From Pseudomonas putida (lineage in GTDB: Bacteria; Pseudomonadota; Gammaproteobacteria; Pseudomonadales; Pseudomonadaceae): DNA of 64,000 nucleotides. The notes beneath the pieces are model-generated. The model saw nothing but the letters and a program-made list of their open reading frames with translations. It made no database searches and was not told the DNA's origin. The stretch covers positions 248,001 to 312,000 of the forward strand of contig NZ_JANHLD010000001.1 of the NCBI RefSeq assembly GCF_028682455.1. The letters are read 5' to 3'. Shown here piece after piece: positions 19,931 through 27,829 of the stretch. Every line of letters begins with the position of its first letter. The stretch's first letter is position 1. The translations under genes were made by a program, and so were the position numbers.

Positions 19931-21142
19931 ATGACACAGGAATGGGATGCCGGGCGCCTGGACAGCGACCTCGAAGGGGTCGCTTTCGACACGCTGGCGG
20001 TACGCGCCGGCCAACATCGCACGCCGGAGGGTGAACACAGCGACCCGCTGTTCTTCACCTCCAGCTACGTGTTCCGTACAGCGGCCGACGCCGCTGCACG
20101 GTTCGCCGGCGAAGTTCCAGGCAACGTCTATTCACGCTACACCAACCCCACCGTACGCGCGTTCGAAGAGCGCATCGCCGCCCTGGAAGGCGCCGAGCAG
20201 GCAGTGGCGACTTCCACTGGCATGTCGGCAATCCTGTCCACGGTAATGGCCTTGTGCAGCGCTGGCGACCATGTGCTGGTCTCGCAGAGCGTATTCGGCT
20301 CGACCATCAGCCTGTTCGAGAAGTACTTCAAGCGTTTCGGCGTCGAGGTCGACTACGTTCCACTGGTGGACCTCGCCGGCTGGGCGCAGGCAATCAAGGC
20401 CAATACCAAGCTGCTGTTCGTCGAGTCGCCGTCCAACCCGCTGGCCGAGCTTGTGGATATCTCTGCCCTTGCCGAGATCGCCCATGCCAAGGGTGCCCAA
20501 CTGGTGGTCGACAACTGCTTCAGCACCCCGGCCTTGCAGCAGCCGCTCAAGCTGGGCGCTGATATCGTCGTCCATTCGGCCACCAAGTTCATCGACGGCC
20601 AGGGTCGTTGCATGGGCGGTGTGGTTGCCGGGCGCAGCGAGCAGATGAAGGAGGTGGTGGGTTTCCTGCGCACCGCCGGGCCGTCCCTGAGCCCCTTCAA
20701 CGCCTGGATCTTCCTCAAGGGTCTCGAGACCCTGAACCTGCGCATGCGCGCTCACTGTGCCAATGCACAGGCCCTGGCCGAGTGGCTGGAGCAGCAGGAA
20801 GGCATCGAAAAGGTTCATTACGCAGGCCTCGTGAGCCATCCGCAGCACGAACTGGCCAAGCGCCAGATGAGCGGCTTCGGCGCGGTGGTGAGCTTTGAGG
20901 TCAAGGGCGGCAAAGAGGGCGCCTGGCGCTTCATCGACGCCACTCGACTGATTTCGATCACCGCCAACCTGGGCGACAGCAAGACCACCATCACCCACCC
21001 GGGCACCACCTCCCACGGTCGCCTGTCGCCGCAGGAGCGTGAGGCTGCCGGCATTCGCGACAGCTTGATTCGCGTGGCGGTGGGCCTGGAAGACGTGGTT
21101 GACCTCAAGGCCGACCTGGCCCGCGGTCTGGCGGCGCTGTGA
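19931..21142 (+). CDS. metZ: O-succinylhomoserine sulfhydrylase
   Basis: PLP enzyme that makes homocysteine directly from O-succinylhomoserine and sulfide, the pseudomonad route to methionine. The 403-aa Cys/Met-metabolism-family protein has [21 protein letters not shown] near the N-terminus, SGMS-type loops, and the PLP Lys219 in [14 protein letters not shown] precedes the ATG. It lies 15 bp after purF and overlaps the next gene at GTGA. Confidence 0.95.
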   Translation: MTQEWDAGRLDSDLEGVAFDTLAVRAGQHRTPEGEHSDPLFFTSSYVFRTAADAAARFAGEVPGNVYSRYTNPTVRAFEERIAALEGAEQAVATSTGMSAILSTVMALCSAGDHVLVSQSVFGSTISLFEKYFKRFGVEVDYVPLVDLAGWAQAIKANTKLLFVESPSNPLAELVDISALAEIAHAKGAQLVVDNCFSTPALQQPLKLGADIVVHSATKFIDGQGRCMGGVVAGRSEQMKEVVGFLRTAGPSLSPFNAWIFLKGLETLNLRMRAHCANAQALAEWLEQQEGIEKVHYAGLVSHPQHELAKRQMSGFGAVVSFEVKGGKEGAWRFIDATRLISITANLGDSKTTITHPGTTSHGRLSPQEREAAGIRDSLIRVAVGLEDVVDLKADLARGLAAL

Positions 21143-21912
21143 TCGACTGGTCGGCGGGCGACAGCAGCCATAACGGCCGCGTCGCCCTGGTGACCGGTGC
21201 GGCTCGCGGCATTGGCCTGGGCATCGCTGCCTGGCTGATTGCCGAAGGTTGGCAGGTCGTGCTTACCGACCTGGATCGCGCGCGCGGCGCCAAGGTTGCC
21301 AAGGTGCTGGGCGACAACGCCTGGTTCATCGGCATGGATGTCGCCGACGAGACCCAGGTCAAGACCGGGGTGGCCGAAGTGCTCGGTCAGTTCGGTCGTC
21401 TCGATGCACTGGTGTGCAACGCTGCCATTGCCGATCCCCACAACACCACCCTGGAGACCCTCAGTCTGGCGCACTGGAACCGTGTGCTGGCGGTCAACCT
21501 GGGTGGTCCGATGCTGCTGGCCAAGCACTGCGCGCCTTATCTGCGCGCTCACGGCGGGGCCATCGTCAACCTGGCCTCCACGCGTGCGGCCCAGTCCGAA
21601 CCCGACACCGAAGCCTACGCGGCGAGCAAGGGCGGTCTGCTGGCCCTCACGCACGCCCTGGCGGTGAGCCTGGGGCCGGAGATCCGGGTCAATGCGGTGA
21701 GTCCCGGCTGGATCGACGCCCGGGACCCGTTCCAGCGCCGAGCCGAGCCGTTGACCGAAACCGATCACGCCCAGCATCCGGCGGGCAGGGTAGGGACGGT
21801 AGAAGACGTGGCAGCCATGGTTGCCTGGCTGTTGTCGCGCAATGCAGGCTTCGTCACCGGCCAGGAGTTCGTGGTCGACGGCGGCATGACCAAGAAGATG
21901 ATCTACAAGTAA
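21139..21912 (+). CDS. Short-chain dehydrogenase/reductase
   Basis: 257-aa Rossmann oxidoreductase of the classical SDR family. Visible motifs are [12 protein letters not shown] (cofactor binding), VCNAAIADP, the catalytic Ser in NLAST, YAASKGG for Tyr/Lys, and the C-terminal [17 protein letters not shown]. It starts at a GTG overlapping the metZ stop (GTGA), so it is probably translated from the metZ message. The substrate is unknown; co-expression with methionine synthesis is the only clue. Confidence 0.9.
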   Translation: MIDWSAGDSSHNGRVALVTGAARGIGLGIAAWLIAEGWQVVLTDLDRARGAKVAKVLGDNAWFIGMDVADETQVKTGVAEVLGQFGRLDALVCNAAIADPHNTTLETLSLAHWNRVLAVNLGGPMLLAKHCAPYLRAHGGAIVNLASTRAAQSEPDTEAYAASKGGLLALTHALAVSLGPEIRVNAVSPGWIDARDPFQRRAEPLTETDHAQHPAGRVGTVEDVAAMVAWLLSRNAGFVTGQEFVVDGGMTKKMIYK

Positions 21913-21914
21913 CG

Positions 21915-21970
21915 GCAAGCGGCAAGAAGTGCCCGAGTTGCTTTTGATTCGGCTTTTTCTTGGCGCTTGC
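21915..21970 (+). repeat. Long-arm inverted repeat after the SDR gene
   Basis: GCAAGCGGCAAGAA (21915-21928) matches the reverse complement of TTCTTGGCGCTTGC (21957-21970) at 13 of 14 positions, with a 28-bp loop that includes GGCTTTTT. It begins three bases after the stop codon and may act as a transcript 3' end. I note a further TTTTTT tract at about 21990. Confidence 0.55.
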
Positions 21971-22027
21971 AGCTTCAAGCTTGCCACTGGTTTTTTCACC
22001 AATATGAAAAAAACTTCAATCAGAGTA

Positions 22028-22056
22028 TTGACTTAGCATCGATACCTGCGTAAATT
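22028..22056 (+). promoter_or_regulatory. Sigma70 promoter of the tRNA cluster
   Basis: TTGACT (22028-22033), a 17-bp spacer and TAAATT (22051-22056) lie 22 bp upstream of tRNA-Val. The match to consensus, optimal spacing and GC-rich discriminator suit a stable-RNA promoter. Confidence 0.75.
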
Positions 22057-22078
22057 TCGCCACCTCAGCGAAGCACAC

Positions 22079-22154
22079 GGGTGATTAGCTCAGCCGGGAG
22101 AGCATCTGCCTTACAAGCAGAGGGTCGGCGGTTCGATCCCGTCATCACCCACCA
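22079..22154 (+). tRNA. tRNA-Val (TAC)
   Basis: 76-nt tRNA with encoded CCA. The acceptor stem GGGTGAT pairs with ATCACCC, the anticodon loop CTTACAA reads TAC, and the T-arm GTTCGATCC is canonical. First gene of a four-tRNA cluster. Confidence 0.97.
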
Positions 22155-22230
22155 CTTCCTGAGATGTTCCTGGCCCGACACATTCGCAAGAAGGTGTTAC
22201 CAGAGAGGAACAGGACGCAAGTCCATATGC

Positions 22231-22307
22231 GCAGCGGTAGTTCAGTCGGTTAGAATACCGGCCTGTCACGCCGGGGGTCGCGGGTTCGAGTCCCGTCCGC
22301 TGCGCCA
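22231..22307 (+). tRNA. tRNA-Asp (GTC), copy 1
   Basis: 77-nt tRNA with encoded CCA. The acceptor GCAGCGG pairs with CCGCTGC; the anticodon loop CTGTCAC reads GTC (Asp). Identical in sequence to the copies at 22407 and 22596. Confidence 0.97.
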
Positions 22308-22406
22308 CTTTTCTCCAGATCGGTTGAATGACCGGTTTGAGGTCCGAAGGCACCGAAGCCTTCAGGCCAGATCCCAGTTTCAAGCAGGCGAAAGTCTGTG
22401 TGATAC

Positions 22407-22483
22407 GCAGCGGTAGTTCAGTCGGTTAGAATACCGGCCTGTCACGCCGGGGGTCGCGGGTTCGAGTCCCGTCCGCTGCGCCA
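22407..22483 (+). tRNA. tRNA-Asp (GTC), copy 2
   Basis: Identical to copy 1 over all 77 nt including CCA; the spacers around it are unrelated to those of copy 1. A hairpin and terminator follow. Confidence 0.97.
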
Positions 22484-22488
22484 TATTC

Positions 22489-22549
22489 GCTTCGAGGCCC
22501 TTGAACTCCTCGAAGCAGCAAAGAGAGCGACCTAAGGTTCGCTTTTTTT
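22489..22549 (+). terminator. Hairpin plus terminator between tRNA-Asp copies 2 and 3
   Basis: A perfect 9-bp stem, GCTTCGAGG/CCTCGAAGC (22489-22516), is followed by an imperfect stem, AGCGACC/GGTTCGCT (22526-22543), and a run of seven T. Its presence inside the array suggests that transcription may end in part before copy 3. Confidence 0.6.
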
Positions 22550-22595
22550 GTGCCTGAGATCAGCGGCAGTTTCGCAGTCCAGGTTTGCACGACAC

Positions 22596-22672
22596 GCAGC
22601 GGTAGTTCAGTCGGTTAGAATACCGGCCTGTCACGCCGGGGGTCGCGGGTTCGAGTCCCGTCCGCTGCGCCA
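22596..22672 (+). tRNA. tRNA-Asp (GTC), copy 3
   Basis: Third identical 77-nt tRNA-Asp with CCA. It is followed 15 bases later by a strong terminator. Confidence 0.97.
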
Positions 22673-22687
22673 TACAGCAACAAAAGA

Positions 22688-22711
22688 AGCGACCCTAGGG
22701 TCGCTTTTTTT
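22688..22711 (+). terminator. Terminator of the tRNA cluster
   Basis: AGCGACC-CTAG-GGTCGCT forms a perfect stem with a 4-nt loop, followed directly by seven T. It closely resembles the terminator-like hairpin after copy 2. Confidence 0.85.
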
Positions 22712-22871
22712 GTGCCCGCGCCTTTACCTGCCGACCAACGGCTTGGCCCTGTGCTCATCAGGGCTTGACGCAGGTGCCAAAGAATTTTCCGTGGTGATTG
22801 ACCGGCTGTGGTTTCAGTGATCCGCCGATGTGTTGCACAATAGGCACCGACCGTTTTACTCAGGATTCGCA

Positions 22872-23747
22872 ATGTCAAAGTCAACCGTCTTCAGTGCGCT
22901 CGGGCTAGCCCTGGTGCTGGCGGGTGTTTCCGGCTGTTCATCGAAGAAAGCTGCCATCTACGAACACGAGAATTTCGACGACTCGGGTACTTTTTCGCGC
23001 AGCTTCCCGGTCAGCGAAGCGGGTTCGTGCGAAGCGGCCCGCCGCGCCTTGCTCAGCCAGGGCTACATCATCACCAGCAGCGATGCCGGCCAGGTCAATG
23101 GCAACAAGAGTTTCCAGCAGACCGGCGACTCGCACCTGCAGATCAGCTTCAACGTGGTCTGCGCCCCCGACAGTGGCGGCGAAAAGCGTTCGACCATGTT
23201 CGCCAACGCCCTGCAGGACCGTTATGCACTGAAAAAATCCAACACCTCGGCCAGTCTGGGTGTGGGCGTGCTGGGTTCGGTGTCGATGCCGATCGGCTCT
23301 TCCGACGACTCCATGGTCAAGGTCGCCAGCGAAACCGTGACTTCGGCCAAGTTCTACGAGCGTTACTTCGCCCTGGTCGAGAGCTTCCTGCCCAAGGAAC
23401 AGAAGAAAAAGGCGGCGCCGAAAAAGCCCGTCGAAAAGCCTGCGCCTGAATTGGGGATTCCCGAGCCTGCACCGGCGGCCTTGCCCCCGGCCAATGCGGC
23501 AGCACCTGCAGCCGTACCCGCTGCTGTAACCCCACCGGCCACCGAGTCGGCACCGGTACAGCAGGCACCTGCTGCCGAGGCCGCAGCGACGCCGGTGGTC
23601 GACGACAGCAAGGGTTCGATGCCGGTTGCCCCGCCAGCAGAGGCGACGCCGATCAGCGCCGAGCAACCGGCGCCCGCGGCGGCTGAGCCGGTCCCCACCG
23701 TTGCTCCAGTGACGCCTGCCGTCAATCCCGAACAGGCGCCGCTGTAA
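22872..23747 (+). CDS. Lipoprotein of the DUF2242 type with Ala/Pro-rich tail
   Basis: 291-aa predicted lipoprotein. The signal peptide ends in a lipobox V-S-G-C near residue 22 (LALVLAGVSGCSSKK). The folded part (about residues 30-180) resembles DUF2242 proteins, with conserved segments FSRSFPVSEAGSCEAARRALLSQGY and ETVTSAKFYERYFALVESFL. A low-complexity Ala/Pro/Val tail of about 100 residues follows, probably a flexible periplasmic or cell-wall-spanning region. Function unknown. Start at ATG 22872 because the lipobox spacing fits; upstream residues do not look like a signal. Confidence 0.8.
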   Translation: MSKSTVFSALGLALVLAGVSGCSSKKAAIYEHENFDDSGTFSRSFPVSEAGSCEAARRALLSQGYIITSSDAGQVNGNKSFQQTGDSHLQISFNVVCAPDSGGEKRSTMFANALQDRYALKKSNTSASLGVGVLGSVSMPIGSSDDSMVKVASETVTSAKFYERYFALVESFLPKEQKKKAAPKKPVEKPAPELGIPEPAPAALPPANAAAPAAVPAAVTPPATESAPVQQAPAAEAAATPVVDDSKGSMPVAPPAEATPISAEQPAPAAAEPVPTVAPVTPAVNPEQAPL

Positions 23748-23874
23748 AGGCGGATAAATCTTCCATCTGCTGCTACGTTGTTTTGATGAGCGTCATTGTC
23801 ATTTTTCTTTCATCGCGGCACTTTAGGCTCGATAACGAATCAATGACATGAATGAGAAAACGACGGAGCAGACG

Positions 23875-23961
23875 ATGGACGACTATCAAGAAGAACTACT
23901 CGAATTGCGCGCCCTGGAGCTCGATCCGCCCGAGCCTGCCGAGGACGCCACCGAGCTGTAG
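23875..23961 (+). CDS. Small acidic protein, 28 aa
   Basis: A short ORF (MDDYQEELLELRALELDPPE, then PAEDATEL) starts at ATG 23875 with GGAG seven bases upstream, a good ribosome binding site. An in-frame ATG at 23848 would add nine residues but has no obvious Shine-Dalgarno. The product has 12 Asp/Glu and a single basic residue. It ends two bases before the convergent AraC gene stop. I do not recognise a family. Translation is inferred from the ribosome binding site and the strongly biased composition. Confidence 0.45.
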   Translation: MDDYQEELLELRALELDPPEPAEDATEL

Positions 23962-23963
23962 TT

Positions 23964-25004
23964 TCAGCCGGTACGCCGCTGGCTGCGGCGAAACTCCCCC
24001 GGGGTGATGCTGTTCCAGCGCTTGAACGCGCGCTGGAAGGCTTCGGCCGACGCAAACCCCAGCAAATAGGCGATCTCGCCAAAGGCCAGCTCCGTGTCAC
24101 GGATGTAGGTCATGGCAAGATCGCGTCGAGTGTCGTTGAGAATGGCGCGAAACTGCGTGCCTTCCTCGGCAAGCTTGCGTCGCAGTGTCCAGGTGGGCAG
24201 TTGCAGATGACGCGCCACTTCCTCCAGATCCGGTTCCCGCCCGCCATTGAGCAGCGGCCCCAGCAGGTGGGCAATCCGCTCGCCCAGGCTGCGAATCCGC
24301 GTGCGCTGCTCCAGCTCCGCCTCACACAAGTTCGACAGGTGCTGCCAGGTACTAGGGCAATGCGCCGGGTTGCGCAGGGCAAGGCTCGCTCGACTCAGGT
24401 GCAGTTGGTTGGTCGTGGCGCCAAATTGCACGGGGGAGGTGCACAGCACCTGGTAGTGCGAGGCATAGGCGGGCGCCTCGAATTCGATTTCCACCCGGTC
24501 AGCCTGCAGGGGCGTGCCCGCCAGGCTCGACAGCTGGGCCAACCAGCCAGACAGCAGGGAGTCCACTACAAAGCGGTTGTAGGCGTTGTAGGGGCTGATG
24601 GAGTAGAAGCGCAGCCAGGCGCCGCTGCTGTCCTCGTGAAAGCTCGAACGGCCACGGTAGTTGGAGGCGTAAAGCGGTTCGAATCGCAACAACGTACGCG
24701 CCGCGTCCCCGACAGTCGGCGCCTGGGCCGCGGTGACGCCGGCCAGGCCCGTCTGGCTGAGGCGGCTGATGCGGCCCATGTGCAGGCCCAGCGCCGGGTC
24801 GCCGGTGAGTTCGATGGCGGCATGGCCCAGGTGCATGTAGCGGGGGATGGACAAGCGTGCGCCTGCTTCGGCCAGGCGTGCGGCATCGAGCCCATAGCGC
24901 TTGAGCAGCGCTGTGGGCTCGATACCGTGTTGTTGCAGTGCCTCTTCAAGGCTCTGGACAAAACCCACTGACAGGTCACCCAGGCGCATCCGTGGGCGGG
25001 TCAT
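23964..25004 (-). CDS. AraC-family transcriptional regulator
   Basis: 346-aa regulator. An N-terminal arabinose-binding-like sensing domain (Arabinose_bd type, about residues 20-205) is followed by a C-terminal double HTH. The HTH contains VARHLQLPTWTLRRKLAEEGTQF and the family signature IAYLLGFASAEAFQRAFKRW near the end. This OruR/MmsR-like architecture usually controls a neighbouring catabolic gene, but no catabolic operon is adjacent here. The nitrilase-like gene lies just upstream on the same strand, 7 bp away, suggesting co-transcription. Confidence 0.92.
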   Translation of the reverse strand: MTRPRMRLGDLSVGFVQSLEEALQQHGIEPTALLKRYGLDAARLAEAGARLSIPRYMHLGHAAIELTGDPALGLHMGRISRLSQTGLAGVTAAQAPTVGDAARTLLRFEPLYASNYRGRSSFHEDSSGAWLRFYSISPYNAYNRFVVDSLLSGWLAQLSSLAGTPLQADRVEIEFEAPAYASHYQVLCTSPVQFGATTNQLHLSRASLALRNPAHCPSTWQHLSNLCEAELEQRTRIRSLGERIAHLLGPLLNGGREPDLEEVARHLQLPTWTLRRKLAEEGTQFRAILNDTRRDLAMTYIRDTELAFGEIAYLLGFASAEAFQRAFKRWNSITPGEFRRSQRRTG

Positions 25005-25011
25005 GGTCGGG

Positions 25012-26133
25012 CTAGAGCCACAGGTTCAGCAAACGAGCGCCGTGGGCGCTGTTGCCGTTGAGGTTCAGCCCGTCACGATTGGCAAAGCCCTGGCCCTCGG
25101 CGACGAGATCCCAGAAGCGTCCGCGCGAAAACACGCTCATGCTGCTCATGCCCCCGGGGTTGGCGCTCAAGGTCAGTTGCTGCCAGGCCCGGGCTTCGCT
25201 GACTTCGCCTGGCTTGAAGGGCAGGGTGGCCGCCAGGGGCTGGTGACGGTTACCGCGCCACGGGCCGGTCCAGCTGTCTTTGCCACCCAGGAATGCCGGG
25301 TTGGCGATGAACTGCGCCGATTGGTTGGCCAGTTGTTGCTGGTTGCTCGGGTACCAGCTGTCGCTGCCGATCAGCACGCCCAGGCGTCCGGCCGGGGTCT
25401 GCAGCACTTGCGGGGGCTGGTCGGTACCACTGTCGATGTAGCGGCGTACGTCGCCGTCGGGGTGCTGCTGCAGTTGCGGCTGGCCGAGGACCGAGCCGTC
25501 GCCGGCGAACACCAGGGTGCTGTTGTACAGTGCGCCGACGCCGACCTGGAGGGTGCCGCGCTCCACATACGGCGAGGGCAGCACGATGGAGCCTGCCACC
25601 AGTGTGACGCCAAACTCCTTGGCCAGGCCGCCGAACAGTTGCTGGTAGTCATTGGCCATTTGCTGCGCCTTCATGCGCAGGTGGGCATCGGCGCGCCGGT
25701 CATCGCCTTCGGCGCCGAGCATGGCCAGGCCATAACGGATCGGGTTGCTGAGCTCCAGCCACTGCCAGGCCTCGCGGCGCTCGGTGACCTGGTACAGCTC
25801 GTTCTTTTCGCCCCGCGCCCACAGCCAGGTGCCGATGTGCTCGGGCAGGATGACAATGGTGCGGGCATTGATCAGGCCCTGGCTGCGGGCCTGGTCCAGA
25901 TAGGCAGCCAGCTTGCGGTGCAGGCGATGCAGGTTCTGGTAATCCCCCGGGTACAACTGCGGTTCGACCCCAAGCAGGTTGCCATTGCCTGCGGGAGTGC
26001 CTTCGCTCAGGGCGAGCTCGATACGCAGGTCCGACAGGTAATGCCCCGCCGGCCGTTGCTCGGTCCAGAACCCGTAGCCGCTCAAGGCAGCGATGACAAC
26101 CAGCGCCAGGGCGCTCAACAGAATTTTTTGCAT
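25012..26133 (-). CDS. Membrane-anchored nitrilase-fold protein lacking catalytic residues
   Basis: 373-aa protein (ATG 26133; an in-frame GTG at 26148 is an alternative). An N-terminal hydrophobic helix (about residues 4-21) anchors a carbon-nitrogen-hydrolase-like domain resembling that of apolipoprotein N-acyltransferase. Glu98 in ILPEHIGTWLW fits the first catalytic position. The usual catalytic Cys motif (I-C-x-D) instead reads VLIGSDSWYP, with Gly256 at the Cys position. The expected Lys region reads LQQHP with no Lys. So only one of three E-K-C residues is visible. It lies directly upstream of the AraC gene. Activity, if any, is unknown. Confidence 0.7.
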   Translation of the reverse strand: MQKILLSALALVVIAALSGYGFWTEQRPAGHYLSDLRIELALSEGTPAGNGNLLGVEPQLYPGDYQNLHRLHRKLAAYLDQARSQGLINARTIVILPEHIGTWLWARGEKNELYQVTERREAWQWLELSNPIRYGLAMLGAEGDDRRADAHLRMKAQQMANDYQQLFGGLAKEFGVTLVAGSIVLPSPYVERGTLQVGVGALYNSTLVFAGDGSVLGQPQLQQHPDGDVRRYIDSGTDQPPQVLQTPAGRLGVLIGSDSWYPSNQQQLANQSAQFIANPAFLGGKDSWTGPWRGNRHQPLAATLPFKPGEVSEARAWQQLTLSANPGGMSSMSVFSRGRFWDLVAEGQGFANRDGLNLNGNSAHGARLLNLWL

Positions 26134-26313
26134 GGCGTTAGTTTGCACTGAAATTCAACAGAGCAATACCGCAGATCAATGGCTTAAGGGCGGGTTTTGC
26201 TCGGGAGCCTGTGTTTAGCCAGGATTTCGCCTCCTTTATCACGGGCAAGTGGGCTTGTCCATGTCTGGGCGCGCGCGTAGCCGTGGCTTGAGTGCGGGTA
26301 GTGCAAGAATGCT

Positions 26314-26332
26314 TTAAATGAAATACATTCGC
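26314..26332 (+). promoter_or_regulatory. Candidate Fur box upstream of the ECF sigma gene
   Basis: TTAAATGAAATACATTCGC matches 11 of 19 positions of the classical Fur box, and the surrounding AAATG...CATTCGCATTT resembles Fur sites before pseudomonad fecI-type genes. It suggests iron repression. It overlaps an in-frame ATG at 26318, arguing that translation starts further downstream. Confidence 0.55.
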
Positions 26333-26395
26333 ATTTATACTGCGCCGCACATTTGTCCACTCCAGGCCCTCGTCCTTTCCTTCGCGCAGGTCATC

Positions 26396-26917
26396 GTGCA
26401 GGTCGACCCTCCCAAGCCATCGCTGCTCACCACCCTGGTTCGCCACTATGAAGAACTGGTGGATCACGTTCGTCGACGTTTTGGCGAGCGAGTCTTCGCG
26501 CGCGAGGTGGTCCATGACCTGTGCATTCAGCTGCTCGAAAAGGATGAGAAGGACGATGTACGCACGCCCTTGGCATTGCTGCGTAAAATTGCCCACGACA
26601 CCGCTGTCACTCGCTATCGCAGCGAACGTCGACGAGAAGCCTGGATTGTGGCGATGCCAGCGCTGCCGGAAGTCGCCAGCAGTGCGCCGAGCCAGCAACG
26701 CCACCTTGAAGGTGCCAGGGCCCTGGAGCTTTTGACCGAAGCGATTGCCAACCTGCCGCCGCGCTGCCAAATGGTGTTCGTCATGCACAAGGTCCACGAG
26801 CTGCCACAGGCCGAAGTCGCCGAGCGCATGGGTATTTCCCTGAAAACCGTAGAGAAGCACCTGCGCCTGGGCATGAACGCTTGCCGCGAGCACCTGGGTG
26901 CCGAGGTGTTGCCATGA
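26396..26917 (+). CDS. ECF sigma factor of the FecI type (iron-starvation sigma)
   Basis: 173-aa ECF sigma factor. Sigma region 2 spans about residues 8-80 (LTTLVRHYEELVDHVRRRFG, FAREVVHDL) and region 4 lies near the C-terminus (LPPRCQMVFVMHKVHELPQ, AERMGISLKTVEKHL). I prefer GTG 26396 because the upstream ATG 26318 falls inside a Fur-like box and its extra 26 residues have no family character. The stop overlaps the fecR start (ATGA). It should direct transcription of the downstream TonB receptor when activated through FecR. Confidence 0.88.
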   Translation: MQVDPPKPSLLTTLVRHYEELVDHVRRRFGERVFAREVVHDLCIQLLEKDEKDDVRTPLALLRKIAHDTAVTRYRSERRREAWIVAMPALPEVASSAPSQQRHLEGARALELLTEAIANLPPRCQMVFVMHKVHELPQAEVAERMGISLKTVEKHLRLGMNACREHLGAEVLP

Positions 26918-27753
26918 GCCGTACCCCGCGCGATGCCAAGGACTACAGCCAGGAAGACGAGGCCATCGCCCGCTTTCGCGAAGAGCTCAAGCAACGTTTC
27001 CCGCTCCCCGCGCCCACCCCCGCCAAGAACAAGCGCGCAACCGCAAAGACCCTGGGCCTGCTGTTGTTGGCAATCGCTGCCGGTACGGCCTGGGTCGACC
27101 CTGCCTACCAAAGCCAGCACCTCGTCAGCCAGGTCGGTCAGCGTCAGGCGTTGCAACTGGCCGATGGCAGTACGGTGCTGCTCGATAGCGACAGTGAGAT
27201 AACGGTCAGTTGGCACCTGCGCACGCGCCAGGTCGCGTTGCAAAGAGGCCAGGCGCTGTTCGACGTCTCGACGAGGTTGTACCGCCCATTCCTGGTCGAC
27301 GCCGGGGCGGCTGCGGTGCGCGTGGTGGGGACCCGCTTCAACGTCAATCGGTACGAAGACGATGTGCAGGTCACCGTGGCCGAAGGCAAGGTCGCCGTTC
27401 GTGGTGGTACCGACGCGGTCGCGCTGCTCGAGCCCGGCCAGCAAGTGCGGGTGCGCAAAGGTATTCCAGGCCAGGTGATGCGGGTCAGCGTCGACGATGT
27501 CAGTGCCTGGAAAGACAGCCGCCTGGTGTTTGAAAGCACGCCGTTGGCCGAGGTCGTCGACACGCTCCGGCGCTACCACCGCCAGCCAATCACCCTGATG
27601 GACCAGAAGCTTGGCCGCTTGCCGGTTTCCGGTGTGTTCGACAGCGACCATGTTGACCGCCTGCTGTCGCTGTTGCCCGCCATCCTGCCGGTGAGCGTGT
27701 CTACCGCTGCCGATGGCGCGGTACTGATCAATTCACGTGACAAGAAAAAATAA
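26914..27753 (+). CDS. FecR-family anti-sigma/sigma regulator
   Basis: 279-aa inner-membrane signal transducer. A short cytoplasmic N-terminal segment (YSQEDEAIARFREELKQRF) would bind the sigma factor. One membrane helix lies at about residues 46-62, followed by a periplasmic FecR domain (ADGSTVLLDSDSEITV to VRVVGTRFNVNRYEDDVQV) and a C-terminal DUF4974-like domain (DTLRRYHRQPITLMD). It overlaps the sigma gene by 4 bases and precedes the receptor by 76 bp. It relays the receptor signal to the sigma factor. Confidence 0.9.
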   Translation: MSRTPRDAKDYSQEDEAIARFREELKQRFPLPAPTPAKNKRATAKTLGLLLLAIAAGTAWVDPAYQSQHLVSQVGQRQALQLADGSTVLLDSDSEITVSWHLRTRQVALQRGQALFDVSTRLYRPFLVDAGAAAVRVVGTRFNVNRYEDDVQVTVAEGKVAVRGGTDAVALLEPGQQVRVRKGIPGQVMRVSVDDVSAWKDSRLVFESTPLAEVVDTLRRYHRQPITLMDQKLGRLPVSGVFDSDHVDRLLSLLPAILPVSVSTAADGAVLINSRDKKK

Positions 27754-27829
27754 TCGTCGATCGAGGTAGGGTTTCGCAGCGCTGCTGACGGCTATCTCCA
27801 TGCAACCTTAATCCGTGGAGAATAAAAAC

